Of a DNA stretch of 64,000 nucleotides, positions 27,324 through 40,651 are shown in pieces. The stretch's first letter is position 1. Every line of letters starts with the position of its first letter. The translations under genes were made by a program, and so were the position numbers. Location: assembly GCF_900635455.1 (NCBI RefSeq), contig NZ_LR134116.1, forward strand, positions 1 to 64,000, written 5' to 3'. This DNA is from Yersinia intermedia. GTDB taxonomy: Bacteria; Pseudomonadota; Gammaproteobacteria; Enterobacterales; Enterobacteriaceae. A model generated the notes under the pieces. The model did not search any database and was not told the DNA's origin. It worked only from the letters and a program-made list of their open reading frames with translations.

Positions 27324-29033
27324 CTATTGCCCCGCTATGCCATGCAACTCACCCTGCTGCATTGTTTGGTTCACTTGTTGTCCATTGCTGTCAGTGGCTT
27401 GTAGAGAGCCACTAACCGTAGGTTTCAATAGTGTATCTGCGGCCAGACTGCCTTTTATTTGCAATTTTAGATTGCCCAGGCCATGCAACGGTAATGCTGG
27501 CCAGCCCCAGTTTTGCAAAATATCCAGATTGACCGAGCGGCCGGTCAGCGCCAGTGATAAGGCTCGAGCAGGCGTTTGGCCAATACTGGCAGTGGCTTCC
27601 AATAAGCCTTCTTTGGTGAACGCGCTTAAATCACTAAATGTAATTTGTTGTTCATTGGCATTTAAGGCCAGTGACGGGCGGCGAACATCATTTTTATTAA
27701 ATGTCGCATTACCTGCATTCAACATTAATGAGCCAGACCATACACCCCACTGATGGTTTTTTGCCAACAGTAAGTTAGTGCCAGCGGCGTCCAGCGATGT
27801 AATCTGGAAGGGGAAGTCAGGGTTGATGTCAATCAACAAGTTACGATTAGCACTAAGCTTGCCGACATACACCTCAGACAACCAGTTTGGCAATGTTTGT
27901 TGCCATTGTTGCTTCCAATCGGCAGGCAAAGTATAAACCAGCGCGACCAGTGTCAGTTCATCCAGTTGTAGGCGATGAGTATTGCGCGCCCAATTTCCCT
28001 GAGTTCTTAATAGACCATCCTGCCAGCGGGTTGAGAACTGATTAATTGTGACGCCAGCCGGAGATAAAGCGAATGTTGCTATTGGGTCAATCAGATGAAT
28101 ATTACCCTTGATAATATCACCGGCATTGAAGGACAGTTCGCCATCCTCAGTTTGCCAATCGCCTTGTTTAAACGTGATATTTTTTAGCGTCAAATCTAAG
28201 TCATTAAATGCCCAGTTTTTCCCTTCTACCCGCGCATCAATTAAATCAAAGCGTTTTAGCGTAATAGGCGGGAGTTGTAAGAACGTATCCCAGACATCAT
28301 TTACGGATGCTAGCGTTTGCAGGCGGATATTGCTGAGCCGCAGGCGATCGACCAGCCAACTGCCATCAGCCGCTTGGCTGGCGTTACCTGTCAATTCACC
28401 TTGCGCTATATCTGCGCCAAAGTTGGTTAGGGTCAGGGCATTTTTCTGTATCGAGCCTTGCAGATACAGTTGTTGAGCAGTAATACCATTAATGGTTAAA
28501 GAGCCGGCACTAAACTGAAATTGAGCATTTTCGCCAAGGCTATTACCGGGTTGTGGCAGCCAAGGCACCAAACCTCCAGTCACTTGCTGACCCGCAATCT
28601 TCCATTGGGCTGCTGAATTTTTCGGCTCAAGAGTGGTATCGAGGGCCATATTAGTTAACTGCAAAGTATCCGCCTGTAATGGCAGCGGTGATTGGCTGTT
28701 ACTGAGGATTAAGCGGCCATTTTGCAGATTAAGGCTGAGAAAATGACGCGGTTCGGTCAATTGCCGCCAACTCAGGCCAAATAGCGCTTGTTGAGCAGCA
28801 AGAAACGGGGGCTGATTGGCACGCCCCAGCGTAACATCGCTGAAACTGACTTGCCCCGGTTGGGACCATGAGTGGTCTATTTTTCCCAAAGAGAGGCGAT
28901 ATTCACTGTTATCACTAACCCAACGGCTTAACCAACCGGCAGCCCAACTGGTCTGGAGCAATACGTAGCACAGCACTATGGACAGCACCAGTAGCAGTAA
29001 TACCGTTAGTAGTACTTTCCTGAGAAATTTCAT
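27324..29033 (-). CDS. yicH: YicH, AsmA-family inner-membrane-anchored protein
   Basis: YicH belongs to the AsmA-like proteins, single-pass inner membrane proteins with a long periplasmic repeat-beta region now thought to shuttle phospholipids between membranes. The 569-residue product has an N-terminal transmembrane helix (KVLLTVLLLLVLSIVLCYVLL) and the AsmA C-terminal region (LALTGRSVNLDILQNWGWPALPLHGLGNLKLQIKGSL). It lies downstream of xanP with a terminator between, as in E. coli. It marks the right side of the synteny break. Confidence 0.92.
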   Translation of the reverse strand: MKFLRKVLLTVLLLLVLSIVLCYVLLQTSWAAGWLSRWVSDNSEYRLSLGKIDHSWSQPGQVSFSDVTLGRANQPPFLAAQQALFGLSWRQLTEPRHFLSLNLQNGRLILSNSQSPLPLQADTLQLTNMALDTTLEPKNSAAQWKIAGQQVTGGLVPWLPQPGNSLGENAQFQFSAGSLTINGITAQQLYLQGSIQKNALTLTNFGADIAQGELTGNASQAADGSWLVDRLRLSNIRLQTLASVNDVWDTFLQLPPITLKRFDLIDARVEGKNWAFNDLDLTLKNITFKQGDWQTEDGELSFNAGDIIKGNIHLIDPIATFALSPAGVTINQFSTRWQDGLLRTQGNWARNTHRLQLDELTLVALVYTLPADWKQQWQQTLPNWLSEVYVGKLSANRNLLIDINPDFPFQITSLDAAGTNLLLAKNHQWGVWSGSLMLNAGNATFNKNDVRRPSLALNANEQQITFSDLSAFTKEGLLEATASIGQTPARALSLALTGRSVNLDILQNWGWPALPLHGLGNLKLQIKGSLAADTLLKPTVSGSLQATDSNGQQVNQTMQQGELHGIAGQ

Positions 29034-29122
29034 CTGGTCTTTCCACGCCTGTCGGTGATACGGAACCCTGTTTATGCCGCAATTTGTCCATTAGCTCAAT
29101 AGACAATCAGTTATCCGTTGAT

Positions 29123-29157
29123 AAAAAATGGCCGGGATCGTTTACGACCGGCCATTT
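29123..29157 (-). terminator. xanP terminator
   Basis: AAATGGCCGG and CCGGCCATTT form a 10-bp stem; on the minus strand it is followed by TTTTTTATC. It begins about 25 bases after the xanP stop. Confidence 0.85.
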
Positions 29158-29179
29158 CATTGACGTGTTAACGCAAAGA

Positions 29180-30565
29180 TTATTTTTCTTGTGGGAAGAG
29201 CAAGTTAAGTACAATGGCAGTAATACCACCGGCAGCAATCCCGGAAGAAAGCAGCGTTTTGATCCAATCTGGCGCAAATTGCAGAATCAGGGGCTGTTGT
29301 GCAACACCCATACCAACTGCCAATGACAGAGCCATAATCATAATAGCGCGGCGATTGAGTGTTTCACGAGAGACGATGCGCACGCCGGAAGCGGCAATGG
29401 TACCGAACATCACCAGCGTAGCGCCCCCCAGAACGGGCTCAGGAATATGTTGCACGAAACCCGCAACCGCTGGGAACAGACCCAGCACAATCAGCATCAG
29501 TGCGACAACGAAACCGACATAACGACTGGCAACACCGGTTAACTGGATCACACCATTGTTCTGGCCGAAGCAGGAGTTAGGGAAGGTGTTGAATACGGCT
29601 GACAGCATGGAGTTCAAACCATTCGCCAGCACACCACCTTTTAGGCGCTTCATGTACAAGGGGCCATGAACCGGTTGCTCAGAGACATCCGAGGTCGCGG
29701 TGATATCACCGATGGTTTCCAGTGAGGTGACCATGAAGATTAACATCAGTGGCACCAGCAGATTCCAGTCAAAAGAGAGACCATAATAGAGCGGTGTTGG
29801 AATGGTGATCAGTGCGGTATCTACCACCGGGCGGCTCTCTGGCAACATACCCAGCGACCAGGCCAGCAAGTAGCCCACGGCCATTGCAATGACCAACGAG
29901 GCCACACGCAAATACGGGTTACGCTGGCGGTTGAGGAGAATAATCACGACTAATACGGCACCTGCTAATAACAGGTTTTTCGGTGCACCAAAGGTATGGT
30001 CACTCATTGCACCATAACCGCCACCAATAGATGTCAGCCCAACCTGAATCAATGACAGGCCGATGATCATCACCACGATACCGGATACCAATGGGGTAAT
30101 AATGCGGCGCGCCAGATGCAGGAAGCGGGAAAGTATAATTTCGGTGCAGGACGCCACCATCAGCGTACCGAACAGTGCCGCCATCATAGTTGGGATATCT
30201 GCGCCGCCGTTTTTCAGTGCCAGACCCCCCATAATTAATGGTGAAACAAAGTTAAAACTGGTGCCCTGAATCGATAATAGGCCCGAGCCAATCGGCCCCC
30301 AGGTTTTAATTTGCAGCAACGACGCCAAGCCGGATGCAAACAGCGACATGCTAATAATGCGTTGGGTATCTTCCGCGGGTAGCCCCAGAGCCTGACAAAT
30401 CAATAGGCCAGGGGTTATCACTGCGACAAACATCGCCAATAAATGCTGGCAAGCGGCGAACAATGTTTGGGCGAGTGGAGGGCGGTCTTCTAAACGGTAA
30501 ATCAATTCGCTGGGGCGAGTGGTTGCTTGCTGTGGAGTATCAAGCTCGGCGGATTGCGTAGACAT
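29180..30565 (-). CDS. xanP: XanP, xanthine:proton symporter (NCS2 family)
   Basis: XanP imports xanthine across the inner membrane. The 461-residue protein aligns with E. coli XanP along its length, with the NCS2 signature [20 protein letters not shown] and the conserved [14 protein letters not shown]. About 14 hydrophobic segments are expected for the fold. The start [13 protein letters not shown] is preferred to one 17 codons upstream because the latter adds a non-conserved, charged segment. It is divergent from gltS. Confidence 0.95.
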   Translation of the reverse strand: MSTQSAELDTPQQATTRPSELIYRLEDRPPLAQTLFAACQHLLAMFVAVITPGLLICQALGLPAEDTQRIISMSLFASGLASLLQIKTWGPIGSGLLSIQGTSFNFVSPLIMGGLALKNGGADIPTMMAALFGTLMVASCTEIILSRFLHLARRIITPLVSGIVVMIIGLSLIQVGLTSIGGGYGAMSDHTFGAPKNLLLAGAVLVVIILLNRQRNPYLRVASLVIAMAVGYLLAWSLGMLPESRPVVDTALITIPTPLYYGLSFDWNLLVPLMLIFMVTSLETIGDITATSDVSEQPVHGPLYMKRLKGGVLANGLNSMLSAVFNTFPNSCFGQNNGVIQLTGVASRYVGFVVALMLIVLGLFPAVAGFVQHIPEPVLGGATLVMFGTIAASGVRIVSRETLNRRAIMIMALSLAVGMGVAQQPLILQFAPDWIKTLLSSGIAAGGITAIVLNLLFPQEK

Positions 30566-30804
30566 GGAGTGGCATTCCCGGATCGGCAAAGAGGGCATTT
30601 TAATGATCCGCCTCACAAAAGCAATCGGTTGCGCTGCGTTTTTTAAAAATAATTCTATCTGGTACTCACTCGCATTTTTCTATTACTAAACTTGTAATTG
30701 GCGGCGTTTTTTTTTCTAATCCCTTCCTTAACTGTTTTGGCGTTTTTAAGGAACTGTCTAACGTCATATTTTTAATCGATATTTTAATCGCATGGAGTAC
30801 CAAG

Positions 30805-32019
30805 ATGTTTCATCTCGATACCTATGGCACGCTAGTCGCGGCCTGTTTGGTTTTATTATTAGGCCGAAAACTCGTACAAACTGTCCCATTCCTGAAAAAA
30901 TATACTATTCCTGAACCGGTAGCTGGGGGTTTGTTGGTTGCCTTCTTGATGTTACTAATGCAAAAGACTCTCGGTTGGGAAATCAGTTTTGATATGTCGC
31001 TCAAAGATCCCTTGATGCTGGCATTCTTTGCAACTATTGGTTTGAATGCCAATCTGGCTAGCTTACGTTCCGGTGGCAAGGCCTTGAGCGTATTTGTGTT
31101 TGTGGTTGTCGGCTTGCTGTTAATGCAGAACGCGATTGGTATTGCGCTTGCTAAATTGATGGGGCTAGACCCGTTGATGGGGCTATTAGCTGGCTCAATT
31201 ACCTTATCGGGTGGGCATGGTACTGGCGCTGCTTGGAGTAAACTCTTTTCTGAGCGCTATGGCTTTGAAAATGCGACAGAAGTTGCTATGGCTTGTGCAA
31301 CATTTGGTTTGGTACTGGGTGGTTTGATTGGTGGCCCGGTAGCTCGCTACCTGGTGAAACACTCTGCTACACCCGATGGTACGCCGGAGGACAGCGAAGT
31401 CCCTTCCGCATTTGAAAAGCCTTCGGCGGGGCGCATGATAACCTCGCTGGTGTTAGTTGAAACTATCGCCATGATCGCTATCTGCCTGATGGCCGGCAAT
31501 GTGATTGCGGGTTGGTTGCTAGGTTCGATGTTTGAGCTGCCAATCTTTGTTTGCGTATTATTTGTCGGAGTTATCCTTAGCAACACATTGTCGGCAATCG
31601 GCTTCTATAAAGTCTTTGATCGCGCGGTATCAGTGTTGGGTAACGTTAGTCTGTCACTGTTTTTGGCGATGGCGCTGATGAGCCTAAAACTCTGGGAGCT
31701 GGCTTCACTGGCATTACCGATGTTGGTGATTTTGTCCGTTCAGGCACTGGCGATGGCGTTGTACGCTATCTTTGTTACTTATCGTGTCATGGGCAAAAAC
31801 TATGATGCCGCGGTATTGGCGGCGGGGCATTGTGGTTTCGGCCTTGGCGCGACACCGACTGCGATTGCTAATATGCAAGCCATTACTGACCGGTTTGGTC
31901 CGTCTCATTTGGCGTTCTTAGTGGTACCAATGGTTGGCGCATTCTTTATTGATATCGCTAATGCGATCGTGATTAAGCTGTATCTTTTACTACCAATATT
32001 CCCAGCGGTGGTAGGGTAA
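30805..32019 (+). CDS. gltS: GltS, sodium:glutamate symporter
   Basis: GltS (ESS family) imports L-glutamate with sodium. The 404-residue protein shows two related halves, each with a glycine-rich re-entrant loop: LSGGHGTGAAWSKLF and AGHCGFGLGATPTAIANM. Start and end match E. coli (401 residues). It is divergent from xanP with 239 bases between the genes, and converges on recG. Confidence 0.97.
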   Translation: MFHLDTYGTLVAACLVLLLGRKLVQTVPFLKKYTIPEPVAGGLLVAFLMLLMQKTLGWEISFDMSLKDPLMLAFFATIGLNANLASLRSGGKALSVFVFVVVGLLLMQNAIGIALAKLMGLDPLMGLLAGSITLSGGHGTGAAWSKLFSERYGFENATEVAMACATFGLVLGGLIGGPVARYLVKHSATPDGTPEDSEVPSAFEKPSAGRMITSLVLVETIAMIAICLMAGNVIAGWLLGSMFELPIFVCVLFVGVILSNTLSAIGFYKVFDRAVSVLGNVSLSLFLAMALMSLKLWELASLALPMLVILSVQALAMALYAIFVTYRVMGKNYDAAVLAAGHCGFGLGATPTAIANMQAITDRFGPSHLAFLVVPMVGAFFIDIANAIVIKLYLLLPIFPAVVG

Positions 32020-32026
32020 CTGCACT

Positions 32027-32052
32027 TAGGGGTGGGTTTACCTGCCCCTTAT
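32027..32052. terminator. Hairpin between convergent gltS and recG
   Basis: AGGGG and CCCCTT pair around a loop in the 36-base gap, followed by ATTTATT on the + strand. Confidence 0.5.
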
Positions 32053-32055
32053 TTA

Positions 32056-34137
32056 TTAAGCGTTAGTGTAACGTGTTCGCTCTGGTAACCAGCGTTCGAT
32101 CAAGGCGCGTGCATGCTCTGGGTATTGCTGATGCAGATGGCGAGCTACTCGTTGAACTTCGGGAATCATTGCTTGATCACGCAGTAAATCGGCCACTTTA
32201 AACTCCGCGCTTCCGGTTTGCCGCGTTCCCAACAACTCGCCAGGACCACGGATTTCCAAATCCCGCTGTGCAATCACAAAGCCATCGTTGCTATCACGCA
32301 ACACTTGTAAACGCATTTGGGCGGTTTTACTCAACGGTGTTTTATAGAGTAATACGCAATGAGAGGCGACAGCACCACGGCCAACACGCCCTCGTAACTG
32401 ATGTAATTGCGCTAACCCCAAGCGTTCTGGGTTATCGATTATCATCAGGCTGGCGTTAGGCACATCCACCCCAACCTCGATCACCGTGGTGGCGACCAAG
32501 AGTTGCAACTCACCCTGTTTAAAGGCCAGCATAACGGCCTGTTTCTCCGGCCCTTTCATGCGCCCATGAACTAAGCCGACTTTAATTTCCGGCAACGCAA
32601 TTTTCAGTTCTTCACACGTTACCTCGGCGGCCTGCGCTTCCAGTACTTCAGATTCCTCAATCAGTGTGCAGACCCAATAAGCTTGCCGCCCCTCTTCCAG
32701 ACAGGCATTTTTAACTCGTTGGATAACATCACTGCGGCGGGTATCAGGGATTGCTACTGTGGTCACTGGCGTTCTGCCTGGCGGAAGCTCGTCAATTACC
32801 GAGGTATCAAGATCAGCATAGGCAGTCATGGCTAGCGTTCTTGGAATTGGGGTTGCGGTCATAATTAACTGATGCGGATGGAAGCCTTGTTCCTCGCCCT
32901 TTTCCCATAAAGCGAGCCGTTGATGAACACCAAAACGATGTTGTTCATCAATAATAACCAGCGCCAGTCCAGAGAACTGCACCTGTTCTTGAAACATCGC
33001 GTGGGTGCCAACAACCATCGCAACCTGACCGCTGGCAACCGCTTCTTGCTGCGCTATACGCGCTTTACCTTTTTGCTTGCCAGCCAGCCAGCCCACTTGC
33101 AGCCCTAAGGGTTCGAGCCATTGGCGAAAAGTGGTGGCATGCTGTTCTGCCAGTAACTCGGTGGGTGCCATTAAGGCAACCTGCTTGCCGTGAGCAATGG
33201 CACGCAGTGCGGCCAGTGCTGCAACCAATGTTTTCCCGGAGCCAACATCCCCTTGAATCAATCGCATCATTGGGAAGTTATGGGCCATATCTTGCTCGAT
33301 CTCCGCCACTACTCGTTGTTGCGCGTGAGTGGGGGTGAAAGGTAGGGCGGCCAGAAAACGTTGTTTGAGTTGCTGCTCTGCCAAGAGCGGTAATGCCCGA
33401 TAACTCTGCGCACCCGCTCGGACAGCCAGCATACTGAGGTTATGAGCGAGCAGTTCTTCCATGATTAATCGCCGCTGTGCAGGGTGCTTGCCCTGCTCTA
33501 AATCTGCCAATTGAATATCTGCTGGTGGGCGATGCAGAGTATGAATAGCTTCTGGCAAGCTAATGAGTGAGCGGCTTAACTCAATCGGCAATAATTCGGC
33601 AATAACACAGGTATCCAGCATCGCCAGTGCTTGATCGATAAGTTTGCGCAATGTCGCCTGACGAATCCCTTCGGTGGTGGGATAAACCGGTGTCAGTGAT
33701 GCTTGCAATTCAACGCCAATATTCTCGCCATGCACCCGATATTCAGGATGAATGATCTCCGGCCCAGTATTACCCCGTTTGGCTTCGCCGTAGGCGATAA
33801 CATGCTTCCCCGGAGACAGACTGTTTTTCATTGCAGCGTTGAAGTTAAAGAAACGCAGAGTGAGAACACCGCTACCGTCGCTGATTTGGCAGGTCATCAT
33901 GCGGCGGCGGCCAAAGGTAATATCTGAACGCAGAACCTCACCCTCAACGGTAACGGAGAGGCCAGGCATTAAATCGCCGATGCGATATAGCCTTGTACGA
34001 TCTTCATAACGCAATGGGAGGTGAAGCAGTAGGTCTTGGATGGTTTCCAGCCCCATTTTAGCCAGTTTCCCAGCCTGACTTGCGCCAACACCGGAAAGTG
34101 TACTGAGGGGTACGGCATCCAGCAGGCGGCCTTTCAT
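32056..34137 (-). CDS. recG: RecG, ATP-dependent DNA helicase
   Basis: RecG reverses stalled forks and migrates branched DNA. The 693-residue protein has the N-terminal wedge/OB domain (about 1–250), the helicase core with Walker A GDVGSGKT, DEQH box, TATPIPRTL and the QxxGRxGR-like HQLRGRVGRG, and the TRG motif region at the C-terminus. It begins directly after the trmH stop with no gap, as the last gene of gmk-rpoZ-spoT-trmH-recG. Confidence 0.97.
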   Translation of the reverse strand: MKGRLLDAVPLSTLSGVGASQAGKLAKMGLETIQDLLLHLPLRYEDRTRLYRIGDLMPGLSVTVEGEVLRSDITFGRRRMMTCQISDGSGVLTLRFFNFNAAMKNSLSPGKHVIAYGEAKRGNTGPEIIHPEYRVHGENIGVELQASLTPVYPTTEGIRQATLRKLIDQALAMLDTCVIAELLPIELSRSLISLPEAIHTLHRPPADIQLADLEQGKHPAQRRLIMEELLAHNLSMLAVRAGAQSYRALPLLAEQQLKQRFLAALPFTPTHAQQRVVAEIEQDMAHNFPMMRLIQGDVGSGKTLVAALAALRAIAHGKQVALMAPTELLAEQHATTFRQWLEPLGLQVGWLAGKQKGKARIAQQEAVASGQVAMVVGTHAMFQEQVQFSGLALVIIDEQHRFGVHQRLALWEKGEEQGFHPHQLIMTATPIPRTLAMTAYADLDTSVIDELPPGRTPVTTVAIPDTRRSDVIQRVKNACLEEGRQAYWVCTLIEESEVLEAQAAEVTCEELKIALPEIKVGLVHGRMKGPEKQAVMLAFKQGELQLLVATTVIEVGVDVPNASLMIIDNPERLGLAQLHQLRGRVGRGAVASHCVLLYKTPLSKTAQMRLQVLRDSNDGFVIAQRDLEIRGPGELLGTRQTGSAEFKVADLLRDQAMIPEVQRVARHLHQQYPEHARALIERWLPERTRYTNA

Positions 34138-34830
34138 TTAAGACTCCGTGGATTGCATAGCAGACCACCATTGCGCATCGGCAATGACCTGACCCTGCTC
34201 ATCAATATGCGGTTGAGGCAGTCCTTTGCGTTTGGCGACTTGTGCCAATACGGGGTAGCCCCCCTCAAACAGCAACCTTTGTTGCTCATCTTCGGGCAAT
34301 ACACTTTTTGCTCGCTGATACATACCCGCATTTTGCCGCTGTCGTTGGGCTTCATATAAAATCAACGCAGAGGCGACAGAAACATTGAGTGATTGCACCA
34401 TACCGATCATCGGAATAATGATGTCTTGGTCCGCGAGTGCTAACGCTTCCTCAGTGATACCGGTCTTCTCCTGCCCCATCAAAATACAGGTTGGGCGCGT
34501 ATAGTCTATTTCGCGAAAATCAACAGCATTATCAGATAAATGAGTCGCCAGAATTTGCATATTCTGTGATTTTAGATGAGCAATGGCATCACTAATATGA
34601 GTGTGTGTTTTGACTTGCACCCAACTGTTGCTTCCGGCTGCGGAGGACAACCTTGTATACATCTGAGTCGTTGGCCAAATTGCATGTACTTGATGAATAC
34701 CGACGGCATCAGCAGTACGAATGATAGCGGATACATTATGAGGTTTATGTACTTGCTCCAGGCAAACCGTTAAATCGGGCTGCCTGGTCGCAAGCATTTC
34801 ACAAATCCGCGCATAGCGTTGAGGATTCAT
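34138..34830 (-). CDS. trmH: TrmH (SpoU), tRNA Gm18 2'-O-methyltransferase
   Basis: TrmH methylates the ribose of G18 in the tRNA D-loop. The 230-residue SPOUT protein shows NVSAIIRTADAVG (motif 1), PTCILMGQEKTGI (motif 2) and IPMIGMVQSLNVSVASALILYE (motif 3, deep trefoil knot). It is five bases downstream of spoT and abuts recG. Confidence 0.97.
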   Translation of the reverse strand: MNPQRYARICEMLATRQPDLTVCLEQVHKPHNVSAIIRTADAVGIHQVHAIWPTTQMYTRLSSAAGSNSWVQVKTHTHISDAIAHLKSQNMQILATHLSDNAVDFREIDYTRPTCILMGQEKTGITEEALALADQDIIIPMIGMVQSLNVSVASALILYEAQRQRQNAGMYQRAKSVLPEDEQQRLLFEGGYPVLAQVAKRKGLPQPHIDEQGQVIADAQWWSAMQSTES

Positions 34831-34835
34831 AGGCG

Positions 34836-36938
34836 TTAATTACGGTTACGGCTGACTTTAACCACATCTGGCATGATACGAATCTTGCGCATAATGTTAG
34901 CCAGATGGACTCGGTCACGGGTAGTCAGGCGAATAAATGCACTGTATACCCGGCCATCTTTCTCTTCAGTATTCAGGCTCTGAATATTAGATTCGGCTGC
35001 ATTGATTGCTGCGGTGAGATTTGCCAAAGCGCCTTGCTGATTGAACATATCGACTTTAATTTCAGCAATGAACTCTTGTTCAGTCTCTTGATCCCACTCA
35101 ACCGCCATAAATTTCTCAGGCTCTTTCTGGTAGCCCCGGATATTCCGGCAAGATTCATGATGGATAACCAAACCTTTACCTGGGCTGATATGAGCGATAA
35201 TCGGGTCACCAGGAATAGGACGGCAGCACTTGGCAAAGGTAATAAGGACACCATCGGCACCTTTGATTGCCAGATTACGGGTTCCAGAAGTCGCCAGTGT
35301 TGATAGGTCACCCAGTAGGTTTTTCGCCACCACCACGCTCATCGCGTTACCCAAGCCAATCTCTGCTAACAAATCATCTAGCGTCGCCAGTTTCATACGG
35401 TCCAGTTCATGTTTGATATTCTCTTCAGAAATATCAGACAGTTTTCGACCATTCCCTAACGCATGATTCAGTAACCGGCGGCCAAGGCTCACCGATTCAT
35501 CACGCTTCAGATTTTTCAGCAACTGGCGAATTTTGGCTCGCGCTTTCGAGCTGACAACAAAGTTCAGCCAGGCAGCATTTGGCCGAGCGCCCGGAGCAGT
35601 AATTATCTCAACGGTCTGGCCACTGCTCAGTGACTGAGAAAGTGGGTAGGGTTGGCGGTCAACACGCGCACCTACACAAGCATGACCAATATCGGTATGC
35701 ACAGCATAGGCAAAATCGACAGGTGTTGCACCGGCAGGTAATTCAACAATACGCCCTTCCGGGGTGAAAACGTAAATCTCATCAGGGAACAAATCAGATT
35801 TCACGCTTTCAATAAATTCAAATGAGCTACCCGCACTTTGCTGTAATTCCAGCAAGCTTTGCATCCAGCGCTGAGCGCGAATTTGTGCGGTGGTGCCAGT
35901 TTCACCCTGCTCTTTATAAGCCCAGTGTGCAGCAACCCCCATTTCGGCCATTTGATCCATATCTTCAGTACGGATCTGTACCTCAACCGGAACCCCATGA
36001 GGGCCGATTAATGAGGTATGTAACGATTGATAGCCGTTAGCCTTAGGGATAGCGATATAGTCTTTCACTCTACCGGGCCGTGGTTTGTACAGGCTATGAG
36101 CCTGACCCAACACGCGGTAGCAAGTATCGACTTCTTTGACGATAACCCGAAAAGCATAGATATCCATGATGGAGTGAAAGCGCTGCTCTTTCAGATTCAT
36201 TTTGCAATAAATAGAATAGAGATGCTTTTCACGACCACTGACCCGGCAAGGAATACCTGCCTCAGTCAGACGCCCTTCAATCTCCGCCAAGATTTTCTGA
36301 ATCATCTCTTTGCGGTTACCACGCGCGGCTTTCACCACTTCTTTAATTACGCGATAGCGATTAGGGTAGAGCGCTTCAAAACCCAGCTCTTCCAGCTCGG
36401 TTTTTAAATGATGGATACCCAGCCTATGTGCAAGTGGGCTATATATTTCAAGGGTTTCACGTGCAATGCGGCGACGTTTATCTGGCCGTAAGGAACCCAG
36501 CGTCCGCATATTGTGTGTACGGTCAGCCAGTTTGATCAAGATAACGCGGATATCCTGCACCATCGCCATGATCATTTTGCGGAAATTTTCCGCCTGGGCT
36601 TCTTTCTTGTCACGGAAATTCAGTTTATCGAGTTTAGAAACTCCCTCGACCAGCTCAGCTACGCTTTTCCCGAACAACTGCTCCATATCTTGATATGTGG
36701 CAGGAGTATCTTCAATGACGTCATGTAACAACGCCGCCATTAAGGTTTCGTAATCGAGCCGCATCTCCGCGAGAATACAGGCCACGGCAACAGGATGAGT
36801 GATATAAGGCTCACCACTGGAGCGTGTCTGACCCTCGTGAGCATCACGTGCAACAAGATATGCCTGTTTGAGGCGCTTAATCTGCTCCTCTGGCAGGTAA
36901 CGTTGAATCAGCAGATTCAGGCTTTCAAACAGGTACAA
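34836..36938 (-). CDS. spoT: SpoT, bifunctional (p)ppGpp synthase/hydrolase
   Basis: SpoT degrades and makes (p)ppGpp, linking growth to carbon, iron and fatty acid supply. The 700-residue product has the HD hydrolase domain (HPVAVACILAEM, LLHDVIEDT), the synthetase domain (YRVIKEVVKAARGN through LHTSLIGPHG), a TGS domain (DEIYVFTPEGRIVELPAGATPVDFAYAVH), a zinc-finger-like region (KCCRPIPGD) and an ACT domain at the C-terminus. All hydrolase residues seen are intact. It follows rpoZ at 18 bases. Confidence 0.97.
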   Translation of the reverse strand: MYLFESLNLLIQRYLPEEQIKRLKQAYLVARDAHEGQTRSSGEPYITHPVAVACILAEMRLDYETLMAALLHDVIEDTPATYQDMEQLFGKSVAELVEGVSKLDKLNFRDKKEAQAENFRKMIMAMVQDIRVILIKLADRTHNMRTLGSLRPDKRRRIARETLEIYSPLAHRLGIHHLKTELEELGFEALYPNRYRVIKEVVKAARGNRKEMIQKILAEIEGRLTEAGIPCRVSGREKHLYSIYCKMNLKEQRFHSIMDIYAFRVIVKEVDTCYRVLGQAHSLYKPRPGRVKDYIAIPKANGYQSLHTSLIGPHGVPVEVQIRTEDMDQMAEMGVAAHWAYKEQGETGTTAQIRAQRWMQSLLELQQSAGSSFEFIESVKSDLFPDEIYVFTPEGRIVELPAGATPVDFAYAVHTDIGHACVGARVDRQPYPLSQSLSSGQTVEIITAPGARPNAAWLNFVVSSKARAKIRQLLKNLKRDESVSLGRRLLNHALGNGRKLSDISEENIKHELDRMKLATLDDLLAEIGLGNAMSVVVAKNLLGDLSTLATSGTRNLAIKGADGVLITFAKCCRPIPGDPIIAHISPGKGLVIHHESCRNIRGYQKEPEKFMAVEWDQETEQEFIAEIKVDMFNQQGALANLTAAINAAESNIQSLNTEEKDGRVYSAFIRLTTRDRVHLANIMRKIRIMPDVVKVSRNRN

Positions 36939-36956
36939 GGCAGACTCGCTGTCTAA

Positions 36957-37232
36957 TTAACGACGACCTTCAGCAATTGCGGTTACCGCTTGGATCTCTG
37001 CGGCTTCCTGCTCTTGCTGTTCTTGGCGTTCACGAACATCGAGGATCTGATTAGTAATCAGGCCTTCTTCGATCTCGCGCAGCGCAATCACAGTAACTTT
37101 ATCGTTTTCTTCTGGAACCAGTGCGTCTTTACCGCCGGACTGGATTTGACGTGCCCGACGAGCAGCGACCAACACCAGGTCAAAACGGTTACCAATTTTC
37201 TCTACAGCGTCTTGAACAGTTACGCGTGCCAT
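36957..37232 (-). CDS. rpoZ: RNA polymerase omega subunit
   Basis: Omega assists assembly of the beta' subunit into RNA polymerase and forms part of a ppGpp site, matching its place next to spoT. The 91-residue product [20 protein letters not shown]… is near-identical to E. coli, differing mainly in the C-terminal tail. It is the second gene of the gmk operon, 54 bases after gmk. Confidence 0.98.
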
Positions 37233-37286
37233 AATTCTGCTACTCCACAGGTGACGAAATGACGGGGCATGATACTGAAACTCGGT

Positions 37287-37919
<633 letters not shown>

Positions 37920-37936
37920 TCAGTTGATTAGGTTGA

Positions 37937-38066
37937 TATACCCTTCTTTCTTGACGTTACAGCGGTGTTAGCGGCCCTCTCTCACCAGAATCACTGACTT
38001 TAGTCAGCACATCAGGATTTGCTCGCTTGCTACCTATCCGCAACGCCAATTACTTTGGGTGTATAT
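37937..38066. repeat. ERIC element upstream of gmk
   Basis: Full-length copy: ends TATACCC and GGGTGTATATA, outer arms GTTACAGCGG…TATCCGCAAC and the central CTCACCAGAATCACTGAC / GTCAGCACATCAGGATTTGC inverted repeat. It lies only 27 bases upstream of the gmk start codon on the opposite side from ligB. Confidence 0.85.
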
Positions 38067-40015
<1,949 letters not shown>

Positions 40016-40033
40016 ATCCGTACAGACCCTGGC

Positions 40034-40651
40034 TTAATGCTCTGAATGTTCATATTTGAAGATTGGCAGCCCCAGCCGGAATCGTAATGCTAGCAGCCGC
40101 GCACTTAACCCTGTGACGAGTGTAATGATAACAACCCAATTATGTGACAGTTGCGTGTATTGCAAAGCAATGTAGATCCAAGCGGCAGCAAATGAGATAC
40201 CAGCATAGATTTCTTTCTGGAATACCAATGGGATACAGTTACAGAACATATCGCGCAGGACGCCGCCAAAAACGCCGGTAATGACGGCCGCAATAGCGGC
40301 AATGATCGTACTGTGGCCCATATCAAGAGCGATTTGTGCACCAATAATAGAGAAAACGATCAGTCCAATCGCATCAAGCACCAAAAACAAATGGCGCAAA
40401 TGCTTCATTAGCGGGGCCATCCAAGTTGTGACGATTGCAGCAACGGCGACAATAACAATGTATTCAGGGTGTTTAACCCAACCAAGCGGATAATGGCCCA
40501 GCAGCATATCTCGGACTGAACCACCACCAATTGCCGTTGCAGATGCAATAATAATGACACCAAACATATCCATTTGGCGGCGGCCCGCAGCCAGTGCCCC
40601 GGTCATAGCTTCGGCTGTAATACCAATAATATAAAGAACACTGAGTAGCAT
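40034..40651 (-). CDS. yicG: YicG, UPF0126 (TRIC-like) inner membrane protein
   Basis: A 205-residue membrane protein with two repeats of three helices, each holding a glycine-rich motif ([14 protein letters not shown] and [13 protein letters not shown]), the signature of UPF0126. Related TRIC proteins conduct monovalent cations; the role of YicG is unproven (glycine transport has been suggested). It converges on ligB with 18 bases between. Confidence 0.93.
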   Translation of the reverse strand: MLLSVLYIIGITAEAMTGALAAGRRQMDMFGVIIIASATAIGGGSVRDMLLGHYPLGWVKHPEYIVIVAVAAIVTTWMAPLMKHLRHLFLVLDAIGLIVFSIIGAQIALDMGHSTIIAAIAAVITGVFGGVLRDMFCNCIPLVFQKEIYAGISFAAAWIYIALQYTQLSHNWVVIITLVTGLSARLLALRFRLGLPIFKYEHSEH